DNA from: Epiperipatus broadwayi
Lineage: Eukaryota; Onychophora; Udeonychophora; Euonychophora; Peripatidae
DNA: 64,000 nt
Direction: 5' to 3'
Assembly: GCA_028023455.1 (NCBI GenBank)
Contig: JAQFVV010000111.1
Coordinates: 1,743,909 to 1,807,908 of the forward strand
A program made the position numbers and the translations under genes. This document shows, piece by piece, positions 1 through 11,590 of this stretch; positions within the stretch are counted from its first letter, which is position 1; the number at the start of each line of letters is the position of its first letter. The notes beneath the pieces were generated by a model that saw nothing but the letters and a program-made list of their open reading frames with translations, made no database searches and was not told the origin of the DNA.

Positions 1-195
1 AAAGTGACTATTTTTGAGATGGATTCCATGAAATAAGGAAATTTGTTTTATGTGATATGAAGAAAAGTGCTTGGATTGGAGATATTGGATAAAGATGATG
101 ATCATGAGGATATATATTGTAACTACCCTGATAAACAAAATGTTTATATAGATTTATTTTTTTAAGATAAGAAAAAGTGCAATTACCTGTAATTA

Positions 196-221
196 GAGGA
201 AAAGGGAGGTGTGATATTTCT
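196..221 (+). other. Polypurine tract followed by TG, possible LTR 5' edge
   Basis: A purine run (agaggaaaagggagg) is followed directly by TGTGATATTTC. This is the arrangement seen at a 3' LTR boundary in Ty3/Gypsy-type elements, where the polypurine tract primes plus-strand synthesis. The downstream repeat copy (710-3554) ends in CA next to a primer-binding-site-like motif, so this could be the 5' edge of that LTR. The second LTR-like copy near 6.9 kb lacks this stretch, so the assignment is tentative. Confidence 0.25.
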
Positions 222-709
222 TCTTCCCAATTAAATGTGGCTGATCAGAATGTCAATCAGCAATCCGAACTTAGTAAATGAAAAAAGATTCTGTAAAATC
301 AAACCTTGTTTAAATTTTGGAAACTAGTCATTTATTTTGGTTGATGAAATTGTTAGTCCACAAATCCAAAATGAATGCTATACTAAAGATAATATAAAAC
401 CTTGTATTTTATAATGTAAATTAATTATCATAAAAATAACTTTGCAGGGGAATTAAATTTCCGAAGAGATAAAAAAAAGTTTGAATAGGTACTTGTGCTA
501 TGGAATCAGACCAGTGATATAAAAAGGTGATCCTGAAAACTTGATTCATTCCTTTCTTGCTTCATTAATATTACTCATGAGTTCTTTAAATTAGAGTGCT
601 GTATTTTTCATTGAGCTGTGGAAAATGGATAAAGATCCAGAAAGCTGTGTAAGAATGTTTTGCCACCTGTTTGCTTTTACCTTTCGGTATAATTCAAATC
701 AGATGCATT

Positions 710-1221
710 GCTAAACAAATATAGGCATTGATGTCTTTTTCCTAGCCTAAAGTTGAGAGGATGCCACGATTCAGAAATGTCATGCCTACATAATAAAGAC
801 AATACTTTAACTTATCCCGTAGTTCATAGAAATAAAAAAGGTATGGCCATCATATATACCTATTATATCAATCATAAAACCCATTCAAAGAAATAATAGG
901 TAAAATTAATGAGAGCTCTATACCTAATATTAATGGTTATCTGAACTAATAATATAAACTTTAATAAACTAATAAGGCAGATGAACTAAAGTTTATTATT
1001 GCTAATAGAATATAATTAAATTTGTAATTAAGAATCTGTTATATATTTATTCTATGTGATGTTGTATCTATGTGTTAGAATGTTTAATAATATTCAATAG
1101 TGCAATATTAATAATTTTATATTTATAATATATACTTGTTTAATAAATCTATGTGGTAATTTAAATTTGTTTAGATTTCTCTATGTATAAATGCTAATAT
1201 ACTTCATAAATAGAAATCTGG
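710..1221 (+). repeat. Dispersed direct repeat, copy 1 first half (LTR-like)
   Basis: This stretch matches 6908-7401 with small indels. For example, both contain gagaggatgcca followed by gattcagaaatg, and both contain the ttaatggttatctgaact block. In the second copy it runs straight into the sequence that here resumes at 3200, so copy 1 has been split by about 2 kb. Together the halves make an ~850 bp unit that I interpret as an LTR. Confidence 0.7.
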
Positions 1222-3199
1222 TTAAACCCTGTTTCAAAGTCAAAAGGTACTTTAATTAGTTGAGCCTATGTAGATACCTTTTAATGTATATGTTAAATAT
1301 ATATGAATTAATCGAACCAATCTTAAGGGGGGAGGTGTCTTGTGCTCAATTCGTGTTAATGGATTATGTGTGTGTATATATTTAAAAAAAATATATTTAA
1401 CATATATAAACTATTGTATCTAATTTTGTTTTAAGAAAATAAAATGTAGAACATAACAGCTTTTGTTCTTGTATATGGCATGTTATGTATGTAATTCCTG
1501 TTTAAAGTTATGTTCTTTAAATGAAATAAATAAATTGAACATCGTTATTAGAACTATCTATCTATAGCTTTGAAAATGAAGGCATCGTTCTTTCGAAAGG
1601 GCTAAGTATAGAAATAAATAGAATAATATAAATATATTGAGTGTTAGTTTGGAGATATTACCGTAAAATATCTGATCTTATTATAATGAAATTATAAATC
1701 TGATAAAAACATGCTAAAAGCTTTTCTTTTGTAAAAGAAAAAACTAAAGACAAAGGGGTGCAAATCTAAAATCATAATGTCCAGGAGTGAGGAGATCGAG
1801 TAGGATAAAGTTTATAATGTAGAACGTTTGGAAGAATGATGGGAATTAAGACCTGAGGACAAAAGGAAGCTTCGAGAAAAATCAAAAAAAAGGATATAAA
1901 TGGCAAAATGAGATTAAAGTGAGGTCTTTTGCTTCTGATTCATATTTGATATTAAAGAGAACTTTAAGCTGTTATTATAAGTGTCATTAATTTTCGGATG
2001 TACGAGATTGAAAGAAAAAGTTATGTTAGCTGATATGAGTCTGTTGGGGTGAAACCATAGGGTTTTCATTTCCACAACCCCACAAAGTAAATCATAGCTG
2101 CTCCATAGTCCCATGATGGTTCAAACTTCAGGAATCCATTCCATACATCTTTGCCGCATCAATCATTTGGATATGCTATCATTTCATCAGAAATTATAAA
2201 CACTTTCTTGATGGACAGTCTTTATGGATCCCGACTTATTAAATAAGCTTACTTTATTCCCAGTATATGGACAATCTAACTTCCCCGGGGATCAAAAGGT
2301 AACAACCTATTTTTAATTCAAATGTAAATGTGTGCATCTTATTAATCTCGCAGCATAACTTGGTAATTAGTTCTGTTAAATTTTATATATCTAAGGGTAA
2401 AAAAAGAGAATGTTTAATTTATATAATTAATAATAATTTGATCTATTAAAATATATATTTACACGTCTTAAATTTTATATAGCTAAGGGTAAAGAGAAAA
2501 TGTTTAATTGGTATAATTAATAATAATTTGATGGGTTAAAATATATATATTTATCCATCTTTTAAATTTTATATATCTAAGAGTAAAGAGATAATGTATA
2601 ATTTGTATAATTAATAATATTTTGATCTGGTAAAAAATATATATTTATGTGTATACTCTCAGTAAAGGATTGAGCACTATTATTTTTTTTGTTGTCTTTT
2701 TTTCTTTATTTCTTTTCATTATCTCATAGTTATCAGTTTAATTTAAATATGTATGTTTTGTGTATTAAACAATTTTATGCATACTGCCCCCAAAGTAACA
2801 CATTTCTCTTAGTCTCAAGACTAGCCGCCCTCAATGAGCTACCTAGTGGTCAAGTATTAAATAATAGAATATTACTATTGTCATAATTCTTATGCATGCA
2901 ATTGGCTCTCAGATCCATAAATATATTGCTTCGGAAAATATTAATTAGTGTTTAATAGAAACTAAAGCCAGGTATTCACATATTTATATAGTGATGTCTT
3001 TTATTTTGTCTTTTTATTGTTAGGAGATTAAGCTTTAAAATAACCTATCTCCAGGCTGTGGCTGCTAGAAGTCTATCTCGGCAAAATTAATGTTTCATTT
3101 GTATATTAACCATTAGTACCACTTAAAATTTGTTTAAATCAAGATAGAATAAGTTGAACTTAGTAAAAATATAGAAAAGGGTGGAACTCGTTACACCAG
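1222..3199. mobile_element. ~2 kb insertion splitting the LTR-like repeat
   Basis: Comparison with the uninterrupted copy at 6908-7751 shows these ~1.98 kb as extra sequence between the two halves of copy 1. Inside are a polypurine run followed by TGTCTTGTG at about 1326-1345 and a three-unit tandem repeat (2378-2655). I see no clear target-site duplication and no readable protein domain. The family is unknown. Confidence 0.45.
2378..2655. repeat. Tandem repeat, three ~93 bp units
   Basis: Three imperfect copies start with aaattttatat at 2378, 2470 and 2564. Each carries the ctaagRgtaaaga block and the aattaataat(a)att block. The periods are 92 and 94 bp. Confidence 0.75.
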
Positions 3200-3554
3200 T
3201 GACAAAAAATTCTGTAATTAGAAAGAAGAGGAAAAAATTCAGTTTGTATTAATTAACCTTGTGACAGTGTGTTCAGCTAATACAGTCCACCGAACACTGG
3301 CATCTGAAACAAATAAATACAAGCTGTCACAAGTTATAGTTCTCTTTTATATCATATATAATATGATTGGATTAGATTTACCAGGAAATATCACATTTTT
3401 CCTAATATTTATTAAATTAAAAAGTAGCGAGTGATTTGATCATATAAACATTAATCTATTATATTTGTATGTATAGTATAAATGATTCAAAAGCCCTTTA
3501 GTAACCAGGATCTATGTAAATATTAAAAAAAACGAAAAGGCTACTACCCAGTCA
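3200..3554 (+). repeat. Dispersed direct repeat, copy 1 second half, ending in CA
   Basis: This matches 7402-7751 over its whole length, including the block ctgtcacaagtta and the ending gctactac. Copy 1 ends in ...gtca and copy 2 in ...gtaca, both with the CA expected at an LTR 3' end. The following bases form a primer-binding-site-like motif only in copy 1, which fits a 5' LTR. Confidence 0.65.
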
Positions 3555-3556
3555 AA

Positions 3557-3575
3557 TAGCGCCCAATATGGGGCT
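3557..3575 (+). other. tRNA primer-binding-site-like motif
   Basis: The motif tagcgcccaatatggggct lies two bases after the repeat ends in CA. Primer-binding sites of many Ty3/Gypsy elements begin TGGCGCC and are complementary to a tRNA 3' end. This one differs at the second base. Its position directly downstream of an LTR-like end is the main support. Confidence 0.4.
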
Positions 3576-4570
3576 ATGAAAAATCAACCTAAAAGAAGTC
3601 AATTGTTTTCAAAAAGAAAAAAGACATTTTTTTTTTGTTTGTCAGTTGTGTTTGATGGAAAAATTAAGAATCAAAGAGAAAATGTGGCAGCATGGAGAAG
3701 GGGATCAGCAAGTGTAATTTTAATTGAAATACTAAACAGTTTAAATAGAGCTAGAGAATTTTTTTTTTAATTGTTTTTGACTTTTACCAGAAAATGAAGT
3801 CAATAGATTTATATATATGTATTAGTTATAAAAAAGTATAGTACCAAGGTATATGAAATTGAGTGGAAAAAACAAGTAGTAACAAGATGTTAGAAGACAG
3901 TGATAAAGACAAAAGAGGTTAATGTACCAGTAGTACTGGAAATGTTTAAAGAACTAATAAAAGAATTCAAGAGTGAAATGGTGGAAATCAAGGCTAAGAT
4001 ATTAAGGAAAGTAGATGATAGAGTAAGCAAAGTAGTAAAAAAAAACCCGAACTGATGGAATCAGAGCTGGTCGATAAGAAGAAAGAATGTGGAGAAAGTT
4101 CCAAGATATAGGAAGACAGAGAAAGGAATAGACAAAGTGCATCATGAACAAGAAGACTTCATTAAAAAGGTACAAGCTGAAATGAAAACTTGGCACAAGT
4201 TAAGGAAATTAAGAGTTGATAAAAAGGCCAGATTATGTGAATAACCATAGAAAAGCAAAATGTATTCAGTTCGGTTAATCAGTTTTTAAAAGTGAAGAAC
4301 TACATCCATGAGGGTAAATCACCCATAAAACATAACTAGCTTGAAGAGATATTTTGAGATAAATTTGATGGCCAAAAGAGTTGAGTTTATGGTAGCAATT
4401 AGCTATTTACAGGGATATCATAGGCTTGGTGAGAATCTTTGTTTGAGAAAGCAGTCAACTTTGCATAATAAGACTAGGCTCTAAATGAAATGTTGCTGGA
4501 ACGAGGATCACCAAGAAATAGAGTGACTCAAGAAAAAGGTAAACACCTGAAATCCGGGCAAAGCCGCTTG
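3576..4570 (+). pseudogene. Decayed gag-like coding debris
   Basis: A 64-codon open frame starts with ATG immediately after the primer-site-like motif (3576-3770). Further on, 3880-4020 reads as a Lys/Glu-rich, probably coiled-coil stretch (MFKELIKEFKSEMVEIKA), followed by frameshifts and stops up to about 4570. Position and composition suggest a retroelement gag relic, but I see no CCHC knuckle, protease or RT. The type of element is inferred from the flanking LTR-like repeats, not from a recognised domain. It could be another unrelated low-complexity ORF. Confidence 0.3.
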
Positions 4571-4619
4571 GAGCGTTGATGCTAGACAAAATCAATGAAA
4601 TATAACGTTACCAGGCCGC

Positions 4620-5640
4620 AACCTTTTGATTTTTTTTTATAATACGGTGTGATTTTTTTTATATCGATTAAATGAATTTTGATTTTATTTATAACATGAT
4701 TTCTTTATTATTTAACAAATTGTTATATTAATTTTCATTGTTGTTGTTGTTTTTTTTTTTTGTAACCTCACACTTTTCTTTATTCCAATAAATTTTGTGT
4801 ACCTTTTATTTTGATAATTTTAAAACTTTGTACCATTTCACGACGTCCAAAAATTTGTTTTAATCCCGCCGCCAAAAAAAATAGAATACAATTATTTGTG
4901 ACTTGTTTAGACTTTATTCTATCTTTTTTTTTTTTTACTTGACTAAATTGTTTTTTTATTCTTATTATGAAATCAAAAGTAACTTTCGTGTTGTTGGGGG
5001 TTAAAAAATTGTTTTGAAACACCCACCCTCGCATCAAGAATTGTAACAAAAAGTCAAGACCTTTTTTTTGTTGTTGTTGTTTTAAAAAAAAAATAACTTT
5101 TTTTGTTTCACTTTTGAGTTTTGTTTATATTTCGTTTGAATTAGTCTTTTCTTTTTTTTTTTTTTGGCTTCTACAATAAAAACAGCTTACTTTTGGGGGG
5201 TCTTACCGTACTGTTATTATTAACAAAAAGTACACCAAAAGTCATTTATTTCAAACCCCGACCTTGTTTGAAATAGAATGCAATTATTTGCCAATTGTTT
5301 CCAATTTTTTCGACCCTTTTTTTTTTTTTGTTTGACAAAATTGTTTTCATCTTCTTATTAAATCAAAAGTTAAGTTTAGTGTTTTTTTTTTTTGGGGGGG
5401 GGGATAAAAAAATCGTTTTCAAACTCCGATACTCGGAAAAGTAATTGGAACAAAAAGTCCGTAATTTCTGTCGATTTTCAACAACTTTTTTTTGTCAACC
5501 CTTTTGACTTTTATTTCTTATTTCTTTTGAATTATCTTTTTTTTTTTTTGCCTTCTACGATAAACTGCTTTGGGGGTGGGGGGGTCGGGGTTCCTACTTT
5601 GATAGTATTAACAAAAAGGAGTCATTTCTTTTAACCCCGC
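4620..5640. repeat. T-rich imperfect tandem repeat, period ~392 bp
   Basis: Blocks recur at about 392 bp spacing: ttcttattatgaaatcaaaagt near 4960 and the related block near 5350; the fgaattag/gaattat plus poly-T plus cttctac block near 5140 and 5530; and the attaacaaaaag block near 5220 and 5610. There are about 2.5 units with long T, A and G runs. The short open frames here are artefacts of the T-rich composition. Confidence 0.6.
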
Positions 5641-5759
5641 TGAAAAAAGAAAAACATCATCCGAATACTTGTCAATTTCTAATGAAATCCCAAAAAAAAA
5701 CTACACAAACTTTGAACTTTTTGAACCGATTTATTATTTTATTGCTGTAATAATCAAAC

Positions 5760-6261
5760 AATCTGGTATTTGTGAGGACATTATGTTCCTGAAAAAAGGA
5801 CAGTCTCCCTCACCTTTCTGTACTTGGCATTTGTGAAAAGTACAAATTGCACGTACTCCTCAGACATGTTATCGGTCTCGTCTAGTTTCCACGCAAAACG
5901 TGACTTAGCGCGGAGCTTTTGTGGAAGCGTGTTGGAACGTACCCTTTGCCAATTTTTTACATATTAACATTTTTTTAGGGAAGGACGGGGTCCATATGAC
6001 AATTATTAATAATTAACATTATTTAAATAGAAATGACATTACTCTGTTACGGAGGTTTGAAAAAATGCTACCGCCTTGATATTTAAACACCCTCAAGCGA
6101 TACGGTAATCAGCTATGAATAGAACGAATACACGTAAATAGTTTCGAAGCACAAAACAGGCCGTAATATTTTTGTGCAATCTCATGTAAAGCGGCCTAGC
6201 GATGGGTTAATACAATATGTAAATGTTGTATTAGCTTGTAAGGCCGGCGGCAGCCACCGAA
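5760..6261 (+). other. CpG-richer island in AT-rich DNA
   Basis: This ~500 bp is clearly less AT-rich than its surroundings and has many CG dinucleotides, for instance aaacgtgacttagcgcgg near 5896 and aaggccggcggcagccaccg near 6241. It leads directly into the ATG at 6262. It could be a promoter or 5' UTR of a gene, or a piece of an unrecognised element. I see no clear TATA box or initiator. Confidence 0.4.
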
Positions 6262-6621
6262 ATGGCATTTTTATGTGTTTTGACACGTAAACAGTGCCCC
6301 AAGCGACTTTGCCCGGATTTCAGGCTTTTACCAAGAAAAATCCTGACCAGAAGAACCGTATGTGCCATTTTTCAGAAAACAAGTCATCAAGCTACGGACA
6401 TTAACAGCATGCTCATTGATGGAAAAAAAATTATTAAAATAGTGCAAAATTTTCCCAGCTCAGTGAAACATTTGTTAATAGACACTGGGCATGAAACAAT
6501 TGAACAGATGGCAGATTTTTCCAGTACATTTGACAATAGAAAATCTAACCTAGATGAGATAGGGTTTAAACCCCTTAAGCTCCTGGCTAGAATGAATGAT
6601 CATGAGGTCAATGTACTATAA
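6262..6621 (+). CDS. Unrecognised 119-codon ORF, possibly retroelement-derived
   Basis: An ATG-to-stop frame follows the CpG-richer patch. Residues 1-40 are basic and low in acidic residues (RLLPRKILTRRTV), like a targeting peptide or nucleic-acid-binding tail. Residues 50-119 are mixed, hydrophilic and include a run like SVKHLLIDTGHETIEQMAD. That run faintly recalls the C-terminal part of Ty3/Gypsy gag proteins, but no diagnostic motif is present. The frame sits between the two LTR-like repeats, 280 bp before the second, which favours an element remnant. A single first exon of a host gene is the alternative. Base composition of the 5' half is less AT-rich than the neighbours. Confidence 0.3.
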   Translation: MAFLCVLTRKQCPKRLCPDFRLLPRKILTRRTVCAIFQKTSHQATDINSMLIDGKKIIKIVQNFPSSVKHLLIDTGHETIEQMADFSSTFDNRKSNLDEIGFKPLKLLARMNDHEVNVL

Positions 6622-6907
6622 GTGAATCAAAAAGATGAACAATATAACTCGTGGTATAGAAAAAATAAATAAAAACCTGTCAATATAGAAAGTGGAAGAG
6701 CCACAGAATGAAAAGTGATTCAGATCTAAACAGAAATGAAAATCAACTGCAGTTTCTTGTCACCAGGGAAAAATTTAGAGCACAGGATTGATCACCAGTA
6801 AAGAATCTTGACATTAAATGGAGAGATTGGTGCAACCAGCAATAAGAATGGTCAAGATTTTCATCAGCACAACAGTCTACTGCATATAGGCATGGATAGC
6901 ATTATCA

Positions 6908-7751
6908 GCTAAACAGATAGTCACTGATGTCTTCTTCCTAACCTAAAATTGAGAGGATGCCATGATTCAGAAATGCTGTGTCTATATAATATTAGGACCC
7001 TAGCAAGCTAATAAGGAAAACAAACCAGACATAATGTACTAGGTAAGTTTAATGAAAGCTCTATACCCCACTTTAATGGTTATCTGAACTGATAATATAA
7101 ACTTTTAATAAACTAGTAAGACAGATGAACTAAACTTTATTATTGCTAATAGAATACCTAATTTAATTTGTAATTAAGAATGTCTTGTGTATCTATTCTT
7201 TGTAATGTTATATCTACATGTTAATGCTTAATAATATTCAATAGAATATTAATAAATAATTTCATATTTATAGTATGTACTTACTTCTTTATTAAATCTA
7301 TGTGGTAATTTAAATTCAGCAATCTTCATTATTTAAATTCCTCCATGTATAAATGCTAATACACATAATTAATTTACTAAATCTCTGTAAATAGAAATCG
7401 GATAACAAAAAATACTGTAATTAGAAAGAAGAGGGAAAAATTCAGTTTATATTAATTAACCTTGTGACATGGTCTACTGAACACTGCCACCTGAAACAAA
7501 TAAATAAAAAGCTGTCACAAGTTACAGTTCTCTTTTATATCATATATAATATTACTCTGGGTTAGTTTGACTAGCGAATATCATGTTTTTCATAATATTT
7601 ATTAAATTAAAAAGAGGGAGTGACTTGGTCATATCATAAACATTAATCTGTTATACTTGTATATATAGTATAAATGATTCAAACCCCCTTTAATAATCGG
7701 GATCTATATAAATATTAAAAAAATAACATGAAAAAGCTACTACTTGGTACA
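6908..7751 (+). repeat. Dispersed direct repeat, copy 2 (uninterrupted LTR-like)
   Basis: About 844 bp matching 710-1221 plus 3200-3554 (867 bp together). It ends in ...ggtaca. With copy 1 it brackets the primer-site-like motif and the gag-like debris, the arrangement of a 5' and 3' LTR. The divergence between copies, mostly point changes and small indels, implies an old insertion. Its 5' edge is not clear. Confidence 0.65.
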
Positions 7752-8961
7752 ATATATTAACAAAATTTAATAATAAAATATCAAGAGATGTAAAGAAAAA
7801 AGTATGAAATGTGGAGTTGATAGTATTCTGTAATATTTATAATTTATTTATTGTTGTTAATGTTGTTCTTGTGATATATTAAAGATGTTAAGTTTTCTAT
7901 TTGAAGCAATAATTATTAGATTTGAAAGAGAAAACATGTTAGTTTTTCATTAAATGCAATAGTTAAATAAAACTTGTTTGAATTAATAGATGGCTGTTGA
8001 ATGCTTCAGTGTAATGATAAATGCAAAAGCTGAAAATTATGAACTTTATTTTAATTAAATGTAGTATTTTTAAATTAATAATAAAGCATGTAATTGTGGT
8101 TTCTTATTGAAATTTATTCAACTTTTGGTAATGTAATAAAACTTATAGTTTTCCTTCTTTTAAAAAAACAGTAATAGAATAAAAATTAAATGCTTTTGTA
8201 ATTATCAATATGTTGTTGGTTTATTTTCTATACTGTATAAATCTAATTTTTCCAAATGGTAGTGCAGAAGTAGATGATTTAGAAGTTTAAAATTTTTATT
8301 TATTTCAAGCCAGAACTTATTCTACTTGGAAGAGATTTTTTTTTTTAATTAGAGAGAGAGACATCTTTACTATATTTGAAAAATATTGTCAAGATTATGT
8401 AGGATGTATATATGCAGAAAAAGAGTAAAATTATATGGCTGGGTTTTTTTTTCTCTATTTTTTATATTCCAGTTGTGAAGAATGGCTGTTGTATTCATTA
8501 AGCTATATTTAAATTTGCTGTTTTTTTTATATAACATTTGTTATTTATTTTATATATATGTTAATAAAATCGGGTATGTTCTTATCTCTCCAAATTTTAT
8601 TTACTGTTAATGTGTTTTTACAACCTATATACTGAGAAGAATTAGGGTAAAGTGACTGATAGGAGAATACGTCTCTCAAGCTCTTAAACTATTATAGAGT
8701 ATGTAGTTGCTTTATTAACTCATTACAAAATTAAAACACTAATAAAATTACAAATAAATAAATGTTAGGCAGATAAATAAATGATAAAGAAAATGAAACA
8801 GATAGGAAGTTTTAGAGTATGAATTTATATAAAAACTGAAATGAAAAATGTTATGAGAACTAGCAAAAGTTATGTCATGATAGTTTTAACAGAAACTAAA
8901 AAGAAGGTATTCAAGAATACCTTATACTTTTTTGGTGGTCTCTTAAAAGTTTATTATGCAT
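7752..8961. other. No gene seen; AT-rich low-complexity DNA
   Basis: This stretch has many stops in all frames and long T runs. No repeat or motif stands out. Confidence 0.6.
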
Positions 8962-9195
8962 GATGAAGTATTTCAGTGTTAATGTATAAGTAATTTTTAA
9001 AAAGCAACAGATCCTAATAACACGAACGAATACTGCATGATGGTATGAAAGTTGAACTATAAAATAGTCTCATTAATATGCCTCATGAAGTTTCTGAATT
9101 TTAATGTACAAGTAATTTTTAAAAAGTAACAAATCTTAAAAACATATGAATACTGCATGATGGTATGAAAGCTAAACCATAAAATAGTCACATTC
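8962..9195. repeat. Tandem duplication, two ~120 bp units
   Basis: The unit starting tgatgaagtatttc at 8962 recurs at about 9083. Both contain aagtaatttttaaaaag and gaatactgcatgatggtatgaaag. The second is a little shorter through small deletions. Confidence 0.8.
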
Positions 9196-9495
9196 CCATA
9201 TGTGTATCTGTCTATAATAGAGAGATGACTTAACAATTTTATTAATAACTATCAATAATCTGTAAACATTTTGATATTGAACTGGTTGATAATTGGCTGA
9301 ATATTAACATAATGGATTTATACAGTACCATCAATAAATGAGATATGTTTTGGAAACAGTTACTTATCATTTGAAAGCATACTGGATTACTCAATTATTC
9401 ACCAAAATATTAAATAAAATTTTATGTAGAGCAGAGAAATAGATAAAATTTTGCGTTACATTCCTAGCTTATTATATGCTTTTATATTAACTTGT

Positions 9496-11275
9496 TCTGT
9501 CTATATATATATACTCTTTTATGTATGTTTCTGTGTATGTTCACATTTTTTAATTTTTGCTCCAGCTGAGTTTTTTTTTTTTACTTTTTTCTTTGATAAA
9601 AGATTTAATAAATAAAAGTTATTTTTGTTCAGGAATTTCTGTATCATGTCTATGTTGTTGTCTTAATCTGTCTTTCACATGGCTCGATAATTCCTGATAA
9701 TATAAAAGTTTTATAATGATAATTTAATTTTAGAGGATAAAATAGTAGTATATCGAAGTAATTAAATTAAATACTTTTGTTTGATAAGATGATTTAATAA
9801 ATAAAAGTTTTTTTTTTTTTTCAGGAGTTCCCACATCTTTTCTAAGTTGTTGTCTTAATCAGTCTTTTTCACATCTTATTATTCATTCATAATTTTTGTC
9901 AAATTTTTTTTTTTTTTGTAGCTTATAATTAAAAAGTAAAAACTATGTAAAAGAAAGTTTTTTTAAATAATGTTTTTTATGTAAACAGTACTAGCTGACT
10001 AAAAAGTAGAAAAATTTGCCATTGTCTATATATATGCTTTTTTGTGTATATATTTGTCTGTATTTCCACATTTTTTAATTTTGCTTCAGCTGAATTTTTT
10101 TTTTTAGTTTTAATCATTTTTTGTTTTTAATGAAAAAAGTTGGATACGTAAAAGATTTGATAAATAAAAGTTGTTTTTGTTCAGGAGTTTCAGCATCATG
10201 TCTATGTTGTCTTAGTCTGTCTTTTTCACATGGCTTGATAATTATTAGCCTGAGAATAATTCATCAGTTATATTTTGTCAATAATATAAAAGTTTTATAA
10301 TGATAATTTCATTTTAGAGGATAAAATAGTAGTTTGTCAAAGTAATTAAATCAAATGCTTTTTTTTTTTGTTTTGACCATTTTTGTTTTTAATGAAAAAA
10401 GTTAAATGAAAGTTTTTTTTTTTGTTCAGGAGTTTCTGCATCATGTCTAAGTTGTTGTCTTAATTGATCTTTTTCACATCTTATTATTAAATCACAATTT
10501 TTATCAGATTTTTTTTTTGTTTATAACTAAAAAGCAAAAAATAAAATATGTAAAAAAAAAAAAGATTTTTTTAAATAATGTTTTTACGTAAACAGTATTA
10601 ACCTACTAAAAAGTAGAAAAACAACAAAGTAATCCAACTAAAAAGTAGAAAAGAACTGAATCTTGGTTTTTTACCATTGTCTGCATATATACTTTTTTTG
10701 TGTATGTTTCTGTCTGCATGCCCACATTTTTTAATTTTGCTCTTCTGAGATTTTTTTTTTTAGTTTAACTATTTTTTGTTTTTAATGAAAAGGATTTGTT
10801 AAGATAAAAAATTTAATAAATAAAAGTTCTTTTTGTTCAGGAAGTTCTGCATCATGTCTATGTTGTTGTTTTATTGTCTTTTTCATGTGGCTCGATAATT
10901 ATTAGCCTGAGAATAGTTCATTAGTTATATTTTGCCGATAATATAAAAGTTTTATAATGATAATTTAATTTTAATGAGAAATAGTAGTAGTATGTCAAAC
11001 TAATTAAATTAAATGCTTTTTTTTTTAACCCATTTTTAATAAAAAGTTTGATAAAATATTAAATTTAGTGAATAAAAGTTATTTTTATTCAGGAGTTTCT
11101 ACATCATTTCTAAGTTGTTGTCTTAATCAATCTTTTTCATGTTTTATTATTAAATCATAATTTTTGTCAGATTTTTTTTTTAGTTTATAACTAAAAAGTA
11201 AAAAATAAAATATGTAAAAAAAAAACTAATGTTTTTACGTAAATAGTACTAAGTAGGAAAAAACTGAATCTCATT
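9496..11275. repeat. Higher-order tandem repeat, three ~525-655 bp units
   Basis: Units start near 9496, 10022 and 10677, at a gtctatatata/gtctgcatata block followed by cacattttttaatttt. Each unit contains two diverged copies of a subunit with the order aataaataaaagt, ttcaggagtt, tctaagttgttgtcttaat and cttttcac. The subunits fall near 9608, 9793, 10167, 10402, 10812 and 11070. Poly-T runs vary in length between copies. This is a small satellite-like array with no coding content. Confidence 0.8.
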
Positions 11276-11590
11276 TAATTTTCCATTCTTGCAAAATATG
11301 AGATCTTAAAAATCTAGATACATTATAAAATAATTGAAAATTGCAGAAATATTGTCGTATCATACAGGCATGTGAGGCTTTTTTTATTTTTATGATTTAT
11401 TTGAGCCTTAAATGCCTTTTTGAAATGGCAATATTCCTGCAATATCCAATTGTTTTATAACAAATCTAGATTCTTAAGATCTCGGGTATTTTCTAAGAAT
11501 AGCAAATTAACCAAGATTCAGTTGTTGTTTTTTTTTACTTTTTAGTCGAATTACTTTATTTTTTTACATATTATTTTATTTTCAACTCTG
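11195..11590. repeat. Fold-back (large imperfect palindrome) at the array end
   Basis: The inner arms at 11299-11353 and 11434-11487 are inverted copies (gagatcttaaaaatctaga against tctagattcttaagatctc). The symmetry extends outward through gaatct(c/t) blocks to the aaaataaaatatgtaaa block at both edges. The centre is near 11393. The outer part of the arms is the same sequence found inside each unit of the tandem array just upstream (e.g. 10536-10675), so array and fold-back share an origin. Confidence 0.8.

Noticed and set aside
2689-2886. 65-codon plus-strand ORF
   Set aside because: Phe/Ser/Leu-rich from T-rich DNA, inside the insertion in the LTR-like repeat, no motif.
8962-9195. Long terminal repeats of a small element
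   Set aside because: The two units are adjacent with no interior, so they are a simple tandem duplication.
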